In this document: positions 1 to 10,205 of the stretch, piece after piece
Position numbering within the stretch: position 1 is the first letter of the stretch
Layout of the letters: every line of letters begins with the position of its first letter
NCBI GenBank assembly: GCA_031772625.1
Contig: CM062820.1
Span: 311,433,340 to 311,497,339, forward strand
DNA: 64,000 nt
Direction of reading: 5' to 3'
Origin: Pinus tabuliformis
Lineage: Eukaryota > Streptophyta > Pinopsida > Pinales > Pinaceae
Notes under the pieces: generated by a model
What the model saw: only the letters and a program-made list of their open reading frames with translations
Database searches by the model: none
Told to the model about the DNA's origin: nothing
Position numbers and translations under genes: made by a program

Positions 1-835
1 AGTCCACAAAAGAGATATGGGACAAGATTGTTTTGAGCCATGAAGGAGATGAACAGGTAAAACGGGCAAAACTTCAAACCCTTAGAATTCAGTATGAAAA
101 TCTCAGGATGTATAATGATGAAAGTGTGGCTAACTATTTTCTTCGTGTGGATGAGATTGTTAATTGTATGAAAAATTTGGGTGAAGAAATAAAAGAGGCT
201 GTTGTTGTTGAAAAAGTTCTAAGATCTTTGTCACCTAGGTTTGAATCTAAAGTTTCTGCTATAGAAGAAAAGGAGAATCTACAACATCTTAAAATGTCAC
301 AACTGCATGGTATTCTAACTGCTTATTAAATGAGGAAAGGAGGTCCATCTGACAGGAGAGAAGCTGCCTTCAAGGCTTCAGGCAAAGGAGAGTATTATGA
401 ATCAGGACATGGGTCAGAAGAAGAAGAAGAATCAAATTTTGTCAGAAATCTTCAACGAGGTGCTAGACGGTTCAGAGGTAAGTTGCCCTTCAAATGCTTT
501 GCTTGTGGAAGAGTAGGTCACTATGCAGCCAAATGTCCTCATAAGGATAAGATCGACAAGGGAAAGGAACCTATCAGATGGAACGAGAAACAGAATGCAA
601 ACAAGAAAAGCCACTACACTCATGAAGACAGTGATGGGCTAGCAAATAGTGATGAAGATGAATGAGGTAATGACTATAAACTTTTAATGGCCTTTGAAGA
701 TGATGATTACATGGACACTATAGATGTGGATAGCTTTTATGAAGAGATTTCTAAACTCAAGACATGTATAGAAGAAAAGAATGTGATCATTGATACTCTA
801 CAATTTCAAATTGAGGTTGATTTTGTCCAGTTGTA
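1..835 (+). mobile_element. Ty1/copia gag remnant, cut by the window's left edge
   Basis: The translation from base 3 opens inside a copia-type Gag (UBN2 family): STKEIWDKIVLSHEGDEQVK is the usual region before the helical core, followed by QTLRIQYENLRMYNDESVAN and VEKVLRSLSPRFESKV. A CX2CX4HX4C zinc knuckle (CFACGRVGHYAAKC) lies at about 496-540 and would bind the genomic RNA of the element. An acidic, coiled-coil-prone tail follows to about 835. No protease, integrase or reverse transcriptase follows, so only the gag part is present and the element is broken (at least two breaks in what is visible). The family call is firm from the knuckle and the conserved helices; the lineage within copia is not resolved. 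Confidence 0.88.
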
Positions 836-2394
836 GGAATATTCAGTTGTGGGGCCAAGGAGGTTGAGAACAACCATACTGGAAAGCCGATGGTAAGTCC
901 TAAAAGGGACAATGTAGCCATATACGGAGCACTAATGTTTCTGAAAGGAGGAAAAGGACTAGGATTCCCATCAAAAGGAATTTCTTGATCGATGGACTCC
1001 AGAGTTGTTGCCATATGTCTCAACCTAAGATCAACTAAGGAGTGACATGGAGGATGTTATCCATGATCAATTAATTTTATTTTAATCAAAATAACATAAC
1101 AAAACAAAAGAGGGATAATCTAGGCAAAAGGATTACCAAGTAACTATGAACTGCAATATACTACCTCAGTAAACCAACGACTTAACATACGTGTAGGCAA
1201 TCTCCACGAATTTTCTTTTTAGTGTATCACAGTATACAAGGCAGCTAACTTAGTTACCTATGGATGGATAGCAACCTAATGTAGTCCTCCAAAATATACC
1301 TGAGAGTATGTGGAGGCCCAATTTGTGTTAGCAATGTCTAATGCGAAACTACACAATGAGAGCATTCCTTTATACTTTTCGTACTATAACACCACCAGAT
1401 ATACCCAAAAGTACATGGACGAGCTACGATATACTTACATATGTGGAATGAGGTATCACACTCTAAATGTATCACAGACAATTAGCAACAACTTCTATGT
1501 TTAACAATGTCGGAACACGTCTCTAGCCTAGACCTCTAAATGTTATGTGTTAAGTTACAATGCTCCATTAGGTTAATTGAGATAAATTTTAGTTGATCTT
1601 GTTTAAAAGTTTACCTTTCAGGGTCACCGTGTGATGTTTCTAAAACTACTAGAATGTATCTATGATGAGAAACATTCTTTCATTTGATTTGAACAATGAA
1701 AACCATAACTAATAGCGAGAGAGCAATCAAAATCTTTAAACAAAGAGCATAGAGCACATCAAATGCAACATTCCCTATACTATTCCCATCAAGCATTCAC
1801 AAACTATAATATGCACAATGCAATTTTTTCTTTTCATTTCCTTTAATGTTTAGATGAACAAAAGGAAACTAAATGCACAAACAATCAATCAATACTTTTT
1901 GCAAGAAACGAAGACTTTACGACAGTTCCTTTTTCAAAGAAATGAAGACTTTACGACACTTTATTTTTCGGAAAAGACTAATCATTTGTAAGATGACTTT
2001 GACAATGAATTTATAATGATAAAGAAATCACTTAAGAAACATTAATCAATCAAGGCCAAAGTAGGTCTAGGAGAAGAAATACAAGTTGATTTCAAAACCA
2101 TAGAAAACATTGATCTTTCAACAAACAACATCAGAAGCAATTTTGCAAAAATCAAGCAAAAGATGGGTTATTTAACTTGAGAGGACTAGCGCAGGTCTGA
2201 GTGGGAGATAGTGCACTGCAGTGCACTGTCCCCTCACCAAGGGTGCACTGGTACCAACACATTCCTAGAATAGGCATTCTTGTGCAAATTTCGACCAAAA
2301 AAGCTTCAAAATTACTGAAACGAGATCAATGAAGTCAAGTAAAGTCTACTAGGATGTAATATGATGAGGATAAACTACTAGGAACGATGGTCAT
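836..2394. other. No gene recognised; degraded repeat DNA
   Basis: This stretch has no credible long reading frame. The first 200 bases may still belong to the copia remnant. From about 1040 the DNA is AT-rich and probably holds the leader of the minus-strand element whose primer-binding site is at 2395-2412. A short direct repeat sharing GAAGACTTTACGACA occurs at about 1903-1936 and 1939-1970, and an 18-bp palindrome lies at 2210-2227. Nothing else can be supported. Confidence 0.5.
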
Positions 2395-2412
2395 TCCCCA
2401 GTGGAGTCACCA
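2395..2412 (-). other. Primer-binding site of a minus-strand LTR element
   Basis: Read on the minus strand this is TGGTGACTCCACTGGGGA. It starts with the TGG that pairs with a tRNA 3' CCA, and it closely resembles the TGGCGACTCCACTGGGGA-type site (attributed to tRNA-Arg) known from plant Tat/Ogre Ty3/gypsy elements. It sits about 10 bases from the edge of an LTR-like region with a minus-strand TATA box, as expected. The tRNA assignment is from memory of the family and was not checked. Confidence 0.6.
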
Positions 2413-2422
2413 ATTTTTTATA

Positions 2423-3400
2423 TGTAATTTGTATCTACGGATAAACACATTTTCCCTAAGTCGGTAGCTACACTTAGAACAATAGAAAGAAAGTAGTTTA
2501 ACCTTTTCCTATAGTAGATAGATGATATGAAGGAACTTACTTGTAGTATTTTTCTTCCTTGATCTCCTTTGAATTTCTCCCATCACTCCCACTTAAACTG
2601 AATACGCTCAATTGGTACTTGTGTCAATAGAAACAAAAATGGCGACGAACAAAGCATACATGATCTATCTACTATAAACCAATGGAATCGAAAAAATTGA
2701 AACACATAATGATCATAGATATGACCAAGAATATGAGAAAAGGAATAAACAACTTTATTAAAGTAGAAGGAAGAGTTTCACTCAATGCGGTTTGATCCTG
2801 TGTCACTCATCCAGCTTCAGTCCAACCCTCGTCACACTAAAAGCACACCAATATAGCATCATAACATTACTTGATATGAAATCAAATATCAAACCAACAA
2901 TATTCCTTACAATATTCAATTTCTAGCCCCTTGATCACTATGATGAGTGCTCAATTTATAGGGAACTGGAGGTGGTTTTGTCATAAATTAGGGATTGAAT
3001 GGTTTTCCAAAATTGGAGTTAGTTTCCATGGAGCAAGGGATGAGAGGATAGGAGGTTAATTGATCCATAGCCTATCAAAATTTGAGCTCATAGGATGAGA
3101 TAAGAGCTGGGATCCTTCTAGAATGCTCTAGAATCAAGGAATATTCCTAGGATACTATGCCAATTTCGCTCATTCTCACCCAGTGTAGGTCAAACTGGGC
3201 CTAAGTGCACTGCAGTGAAGGTCTGAATGGGCTTGTCTGCTCTGCAGCACAGTTGCCCCTGACCAAGGCTGCGCTGGTGTCCTAAGGAGGCATTTCAGTA
3301 GGGTTTCGCGCTAGGAAACTTTCATGGATGAAAGCATTCAATTTGATGACTTGTCCTGGGCATGTAGAAAATGAATTGTGGTTTGATGAGCCCTAATTGT
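2423..3400 (-). repeat. Probable 5' LTR of a minus-strand Tat/Ogre-like element (right edge uncertain)
   Basis: The region begins 10 bases from the primer-binding site and holds a minus-strand TATA box (CTATAAAT at 2954-2961), so U3 lies to the right and R-U5 to the left. It shares the phrase CTTCTAGAATGCTCTAGAA (near 3116) with the LTR at 60518-61504, which suggests related LTR families. A diverged copy of the CTGCAG-centred segment at 2196-2260 occurs at 3218-3285. The right edge is an estimate, because no second LTR copy is in the window to define it. Confidence 0.45.
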
Positions 3401-3419
3401 ACTAATCTGATCATCGGAA

Positions 3420-6398
3420 GTGATGTGCCCAAATATACCTGTACCAGTAGGATCAAAGGACACTAACGAAAGTGCAACTAGAGTAGCAGTTGAGGGAATG
3501 TCCGCATGTCTACTGATCTATGAAGATACCAAGTTGTTTCTAGACAAGGACATCAAGCTGAAATGGCAAGCGGTCAATGATGCATTTGCAACCACATTTG
3601 GGGAAGACCTCGAAGACTGCTAGGTATATGTGAACATTCACAAGTCTGGATTGTACCAGATTGCATGAAGATACCCGGTGTTCCCATGTGCGGACACGAT
3701 ACACTGGATTTTCTCCCACACAGATCGTGAGATAATGATAGTGAGCAGTGTCAGTGGTATGAAGATTGCAACCTTCTAGGCACATTATTATGATGAGATG
3801 TATCAGATTTCTGAGTCCGTGACCATCATGGAGACTCCCTTCTGCTTACCTAGCATTAATGCCAACTCTAGAGACATTTTGAAGAACTAGGTAAAGGAGA
3901 TGGCTAGATTCAGGATGACACCCAACTAAATCTACAAGAAGAACATACTATAGAAGGCGTATCAATACTTGGTCATATTTTCATGTCGAATGTATGGCCA
4001 AGAAAGCATGGAAACATTTCCACAAAGTTGGGTGATCACACTGGACCAACTGGCCAGAGAAGGAAACCCCTGTAACTAGTCTGACATGTTGGCTCATCAG
4101 CTAAAGGAATAGGTAACAAGGGATCGATAGTCGTCCAAAGGTATGCAAGAAGAAATATGCATCTCCACCTACATCTTGGATGCAATTTGTGTCCAACAGG
4201 AGTTCTTGGGGTTGAAGTGGGCATGGTCACCAACGAAGATTGTTGTGAACACTTATTTTACGGTGTTGTTTGAATGCAACTTCAGAGGAGTTATCACACA
4301 ACTGTCTGATCATTTTGTCACCCCAGTTTACAAGATGATATTCAAACAGGGTCCACCCTGCACATCGAAGGCAACAATGGAGGCACTGATAGAAATTGTT
4401 GGTTGGTATGCCTCACCATCGGGCACCTTCATACAGATGTACAGCGCAAAGAAGCCTCCGCATGTTCTATCGAAATTTTCATTGGACATACTTGTCATGC
4501 AGGAAGTAGCATATCAAATCTTAGCAGGATTGACAGTTAGACTGCACTGGAAGAAGAAGGCACCTTGGCCCACTCTTTCTTTGCGGATTGGGTTATACGA
4601 GATCTAGAGTTTCAATCAAGCAGATGTCGAATTAGAACAGATGAAGAAGTACCCATTCGGCCTTCGAAGCTACAATATGTATGACCCACATCATCTTGTG
4701 AAAGATCATTGCGTGAGAGTATAGTTCAACTGGATCCATAGGTAATTTCATTGGGCGAAGGAGGGCCCATGGAGATATTGCTATAGTTTCTCCAAAACCA
4801 ATGAACAAGTCAACTTCGGTGTGGAATGGTTAGTGAAGCAACATGAAGCAGCATCCCAGAGAGCACTAGAACCAGCAACAACAACAGAAGTAAGGATACT
4901 ATTGCGTGACAAGGGCAAGAGGAAGATTGTCGATCGCATGGAGGAAGAGCAAAGCTGCAAATTCCAAGCATATCCACTTGTGGAGAAAGAAGCTACAGCT
5001 ATAGAGGCAAAGAGGCAACATCATGACAAGCGAATCGTGCAAAAGCAAAGGGAGAAATGAAGGATGAAGGAAACAAAGAAAGAGTTTCATGAGTTGGAGC
5101 AACTCAGGAAGGAACAAGAGCTGCACAAACAGGAGAGGGAAGCATGGCAACAATAGGTACAATATGGGGTGCAACATGTGCAAATAGATGAAGCAAAACC
5201 CATACAAGTAGTGGACTCATCAGAACCGCTGGCATTAGGCAGACAGGGTGAACCATCGTGGGAGCAGGACTTCACTCGAGAGATATAGCAAGCACTTGAA
5301 CAAATGGATATGGATATGGAGCAACAAGAGTTAGAAAAATATGTCGACCTCATGCCACATCACCAAAAGGTTGACTTACCCTCTTCACCGCATCCAAGAT
5401 GAGAAAGTATCAAGTGACCAAGGAGGCACTGAGATCCTTGGAGATCAGCTGGAAGGAGAGATGCACAACATCTCATTCAACGAGTCTCAACATAGCGTTG
5501 TGCAGTCTCGCAGAGTATCGACTCCAAATGATCATACATCTCCTGCGCAAGTTCAGGAACAACTGATCGTGTCTAACGTGCACAAACATCTAGTAGCCTT
5601 GGACAATGCTACCAGAGTGTATGCCGAAGCCACTAGCTCAAGTGTTTGCTTTCTGATAGTTGAGAATGAGCGAATAACTAATGAACTGTAGGTGGCCAAG
5701 CAAGGAGGAGAGTTAGTGATAGCATCTCCCGAGATGAACTGAGGAAGGAAATACTAAATGAAGTATTGTCCATTAACATAGTTATGCGAGCATTGTAGTC
5801 CAAGTTTGGTACCATGCATAAGGCATTCGTCCATCTCAATGGATGGTAGCAACGATGTGCTAGAAGAGCACGTATGTTGGTGAACATGCATGCTGTTGTT
5901 GATTACATGAAAACATGGACGATGAGATACAAGGGAGCCCCACTTCACTTGCCTTAGATGAGGAAGCCTAGAGCAGTCACGCTGAAGGCATGTATCAAGA
6001 GTCAAATCTAGAACTATGAAGAGATCTCGCAGGTCATCACTAGTCTACAAGCTTCCCATGCACATGTATTCAAGAGTATGGATGTCGTGGTGCGCTGACA
6101 TGTAATCACATATATTGGGACTCTCACCTAGGTGAAGACAAATGCAAAATTCTGACTAAAGATTGACTCATACTTTGACAAGTTGATGTGCATTTCCACC
6201 AGCCCAGACTTGCCAATCAGTGCAGACACCATGCACAAGTATGTTTCTGGTTTGACTGCATTGAATACAATGATGTACATGATTTTATATGAGTTGGAAA
6301 TAGGAGCCCGAGAAGTGTACCTGGATGCTATGGAGGAAAGAGATAGGTTCCAAAAAGATGTCACATTGGAGCACAAGGACACCATCGCAAACTACTAA
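3420..6398 (+). pseudogene. Broken accessory gene of a retroelement (helical domain plus coiled coil)
   Basis: One plus-strand reading direction carries protein-like sequence over about 3 kb, in several pieces. The best block is 4143-4607 (FLGLKWAWSPTKIVV, then FSLDILVMQEVAYQIL), an aromatic-rich helical segment. It is followed at 4821-5340 by a highly charged Lys/Glu/Gln segment likely to form a coiled coil (for example ELEQLRKEQELHKQEREAWQ). A further helical piece ends at 6398. No gag or pol domain is visible. The globular-plus-coiled-coil order recalls the accessory genes of the Athila/Tat-like elements elsewhere in this window, and LTR-like promoter DNA follows, so I infer that it is the 3' gene of a Ty3/gypsy fossil. 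It is broken many times. The function of the family is unknown to me. Confidence 0.5.
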
Positions 6399-6479
6399 TC
6401 TTGGTATCAGTCCACTACTGTCAGCCACAATGAAGATTTTGAAGAGTTGGTCTTCCAACAGTTATCTGAGTGATAGTGA

Positions 6480-7290
6480 TGTCTAGCACGGCTTACTCAA
6501 GCCATTTTGACTCACATGGGCACATATCCATTATAATGTAACATCTTGTCAAGTGTAAGTTCAAGTGTCAATAGTTGGATGTAACAGTCATAGAGTAGAT
6601 GAAGAATCATGAGGGGAGATGAATTGTCACAAAGGGGAATGTCAAGGGTCACCCCACCCTTTGTTATAAATAGTCCCTCATAACACATTGTAAAGGCTTT
6701 TGGTCAGCCAAGCTTCTGATAGAATATCTTAGAGAAAGCTTGGAAAGTATTGTAACGAGCCTTGGCTTCTCCACTATGGAGAGCTAGTACATCTCTTTAG
6801 AGGAGCAGGTGGTTGTGGCTGTAACATTCTGCTATCAGAACTAGTGGTTGCACATGGATGTATTGTATGACTGGAACTTACACTTCTTAATATAACATAT
6901 CCAACACATTTCATGCATACGTTGTGTTGTATTCTATGCTATCTGGTTTAATCTAAATGATATATGTATCTGTTTTCTTACGCATGCATGTATAGATTTT
7001 TGTGTATGTATGTATGAATCTTTCTGAAACGTGCTGTTGGTTTAACCATCACTTTGGATGGCTAGCTAACTTGCCTTCCATGTTGTGATGCATCTTTGCT
7101 CATGTGTTCCCTTCTTAACTACGTGCTATCACAGGTTTCCAAGGGGTGAACTCATCTCAACCCCCCGTGCATTAGAACCTCTCATGCACCTTCCTTGGCT
7201 CACTACATATGTCATGCCCTTTCTACCAACAGAGTTATCTTACTTGCCTCTGTGCAGAATTGTTGTTAAGGAATTACCATACTAGCCACC
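6480..7290 (+). repeat. LTR-like segment with a TATA box
   Basis: A plus-strand TATA box (TTATAAATAG, about 6661-6670) is followed by a long non-coding tract rich in TGTAAC and TTGTAT, typical of an LTR R-U5 region. A purine run (GAGGGGAGA, about 6614-6622) lies upstream and could be a polypurine tract. It directly follows the broken accessory gene, as a 3' LTR would. No second copy occurs in the window, so the edges are not fixed and the call is an inference. Confidence 0.35.
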
Positions 7291-7900
7291 ACTGGGACTC
7301 TTACACCAAACGGTTTAAGGCCTAATTGGGACTTCTTACCAGGGAGATCACCTGACATGTCAGTCAGTCCAGCACCATCAACAGGTGGTTTATTTTGAAA
7401 AGGATTAATGTCGGTCTGAGGATGGTGCGAGTTCAAAAGAAAAATAAATTTAATAATTAGTGGGACGTTCTCTCTTGGAAATGAAATAAGATTAAAGGAC
7501 GTGCATTTTTCGGGCACGATGTCATTCATGACATTGAGAATCCTCCATAGGAGAAACTTGACACAACTAAATGCTCGATTCTTATGGTGAGGGATGCCAA
7601 TGTAAGTTGTATGCCAGGAAACCATTGTCGACCAATCAACAATCGAGATCTCAGCTGACATCACTCAATGTTAGAAAATCTTAGCACCATAGGTGCCCCC
7701 ATGAGTGGTAAGTCGTATTCACTATGACTATGGGAAGCGAGTTGGATATCATTTGTCATGTAACTCCTCCACCCTGCCACCTCATCTACATCTTCACCTT
7801 TCATTCCACATCACCTTCCACATCATCTTCCATGTCAACATTACATCAACATGTCATACATTTTGCAACCATTTATTAATTTTGTTTCCCCCTTCATTTA
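7291..7900. other. No gene recognised
   Basis: I see no supportable coding region. The CGGTTTAAGGCCTAATTGGGACTTCTTACC phrase near 7310 partly recalls the text near 39385 (GGCCTAATTGGGGCCCAACC), which may reflect an old shared repeat. The stretch ends in a pyrimidine- and CATC-rich tract just upstream of a TATA box. Confidence 0.3.
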
Positions 7901-7901
7901 C

Positions 7902-7909
7902 TTATAAAA
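7902..7909 (+). promoter_or_regulatory. TATA box of the broken gene that starts at 8067
   Basis: TTATAAAA lies about 160 bases upstream of the ATG at 8067, after a C/T-rich tract. The 158-base gap could hold a 5' UTR, possibly with a small intron (TTTTTCCAG at about 7951-7959 reads as an acceptor). This is positional evidence only. Confidence 0.4.
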
Positions 7910-8114
7910 CCCCATTTTTTTTTTCACCCAAGTCATTTTATTTATTGATTTTTCCAGAGTGTGCTGACACCCACCTGCTCTTGCTAGCTTGCCAATTCAA
8001 AATCTGACATTAGATAATAGTTCATAGGTATTTATCCACCATACAATTTTGTTCAATTGTCTCAAAATGTCAAAGAAAGCCTCCATTTTGGGTTTTGCAA
8101 CTCATATTCCACTT

Positions 8115-9284
8115 TTTTTTTTCCGAAGAAGAGAATTCATAATTTCCATTAATTTAGAAAATTACATGCTGTAGATGCTAAACGCATATGTTGTAGTGTG
8201 GGTAACCACTTACAAAGCAATACTTCAAGAGAAGTATGCAGAAAGCCCTCTGACACGGCAGCAAGGAAATGGCAGGGCAGCAAGGAAATGGGTATGTAAA
8301 CCCCAACAAGAGGATACCCCTACCCATCTCATACAAAAATAACAGAAAAAAAAAAACAATAACTCCTGAGGAATGTGCAGAAAATTCGAAATGGTCGCCA
8401 AGACAAGGAGGAGAGGCATGAAATGGAGGAGGCCACATCCTCCCCCACCCCCTCGAACTCTGCTCCAGAAACCAAGGTAGCCAGAGGAAGATACCACCCA
8501 TACATCCTCAGAAGCCAGAAGAAACCATCCAGAAACAGCCATGATGAAGCGGCACGAATCAATGTAGAGACAGACTCCACACCTCAGATCCCTCAACGCT
8601 CCATATAAACTGCAGAGGAAGGCAGCAAGCGTCCAAAAATAGAACCCAACACCTCAGCAAGGGAACCCATCAGGTCCCAACCAGAGTAGAGGCGGGTCGA
8701 TTCCGGGGGCAGAGGCGGCTAGGGCAGCCACCTCGCCCCCACGAAGAGTATCTAGAAACCCAACAAAACCCTCGCACCCGCTCCGTGACTCAGCACAAAA
8801 AAACGCCAAAGGCCAGAAACCTCAAGGTGTGACAGCCAAAGCAGAGCGGCATGGATATTGTGCAAATACCACCGAAAACCAGTAAAACACTCCGCCGCCT
8901 CCCAACTCAAAGCACAGAGAAAGTCACCAGAGTCCTGTCGATGAACCTCAGAGCCCAAGCAGAGCGGGCCACACACCCGGGATCGTCAAACGAAGACGAT
9001 GTGATGGACTCAGAGTCGCGCTGAGGTAAAGAAAGACAAGCACGTCGGAAGGGAAGAGGTCCACTGGAATGAGGGGAGCGGAGGGCGAAGGCGAATCCCC
9101 TCCACAGGAAACAGAAACCGCAGAACTTGAAACCCCACCCGATCTGCGAACCCCGGCACAGGATGGCGACAACGGCCAGAAACTACACCAGAGGCAAGCC
9201 CTGCCGCCGCAGGCGCAACGGCGGCAGCAAGAGCCGAATGAAAACCCTAACTTCTCTGCAGTAGCGCTCCTTCAATCGAAATCT
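8115..9284 (-). mobile_element. L1-like non-LTR retroelement, short internally empty copy with target duplication
   Basis: The insert is flanked by a perfect 17-bp direct repeat (8098-8114 and 9285-9301, CAACTCATATTCCACTT). Its left end is a run of T, which is a poly(A) tail on the minus strand, preceded in that sense by TTCTCTTCTTCGG, a typical plant L1 3' end. The opposite end is GC-rich (8700-9284) and looks like an L1 5' UTR. At 1170 bp it is far too short for ORF1 and ORF2, and I see no reverse transcriptase or endonuclease motif, so it must have been mobilised in trans. The long duplication and tail are diagnostic of target-primed reverse transcription. It lies inside the coding part of the gene starting at 8067. 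Confidence 0.82.
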
Positions 9285-9754
9285 CAACTCATATTCCACT
9301 TATGGACACAAAGAAAGATATTTTTGACCTTGTGTGCACATTAAATCTTATGGAATTACGTCACAGTTCCCTAGTTAGTCAGTTGGAGTCAGTAGTGTTT
9401 TCTACGGTTATTAAATCAGGTCTCTTAGCTACAATTGTTTCCTAGACACACGCTTTTCTTAAATTTATTAATTCGTTAACCTTATCTCTCTACCCTAAAA
9501 AATGCTTTGTAATGAATTCATTAGGAGAAAATATGTTTCGGGTTTCTATGTTGTTGATTCAACAAGCCCTAGATTTTCCAAAGTCTAACCAACACACGTC
9601 ATTTTCTGAAGAAAACCTTGTGGGAACATTCTAGAGTTTGTCTGCAGAGGATTATGCCTAACTGTCTTTCAACATTATGGCACCTGGAAGCATTTTGTTT
9701 CTATAGCCAACCTTGTTCCCTATAGATAATTTTGTAGAATTGAGATCAATTTTA

Positions 9755-10205
9755 TGTTGGGTTTGTTGCATCGATGTGCAGTGGGGGGGTCACAAGGGGG
9801 TGGTAGCACCCCTCTGTGGGGTCTGGGGCAGCGCCCCTAGAATTTTTTTTTTAGACCCTATATTAGGTAGGAGAACCTAACTATGGTTTTGTGCATCGTT
9901 TTCGCACATGGTTTTGGACACGATGGTTTTCAATCCATGGTATTTTTTAGATCTGGTTAAGGGAACTACGATTATGTTCTAATTCAGGGTTAATGGATTG
10001 GGGTTTATGGATGCTTCAACATGTATAAATATGTATTGTAACATTGAAAGGAATATAATGAAAAATCAGTCTAGTAGTCTCGGTTTTGGGATCTAGGGGA
10101 AAATCGTTGTGTATATTTGTTTTATGTGTTATGCTCTCGCCTTTTTTTATATTCTATTTTTAGAATTTGTATGCAGGTAATTTCTGTACGGAGTTAAAAC
10201 CTACA
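9755..10205 (+). mobile_element. Solo LTR, 451 bp
   Basis: The segment starts TGTTGGG and ends CCTACA, the TG...CA ends of an LTR, and is flanked by the 5-bp duplication TTTTA (9750-9754 and 10206-10210). It carries a TATA box (TATAAATA, 10024-10031) followed by a non-coding tract, so transcription would run on the plus strand. No internal region or second LTR adjoins it, which fits LTR-LTR recombination. A G-rich run (9780-9840) with GGGGCAGCGCCCC can fold into a short hairpin. The duplication is low in complexity, so the edges are likely but not certain. It interrupts the coding part of the gene starting at 8067. Confidence 0.7.

Noticed and set aside
5087-5353. Minus-strand Ser/Cys-rich frame
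   Set aside because: Antisense shadow of the charged coiled-coil coding text on the plus strand.
8225-8596. Minus-strand hydrophobic frame considered as a membrane protein
   Set aside because: It lies inside the L1-like insert near its 3' end, has no family resemblance, and overlaps equally long frames in other phases; composition explains it.
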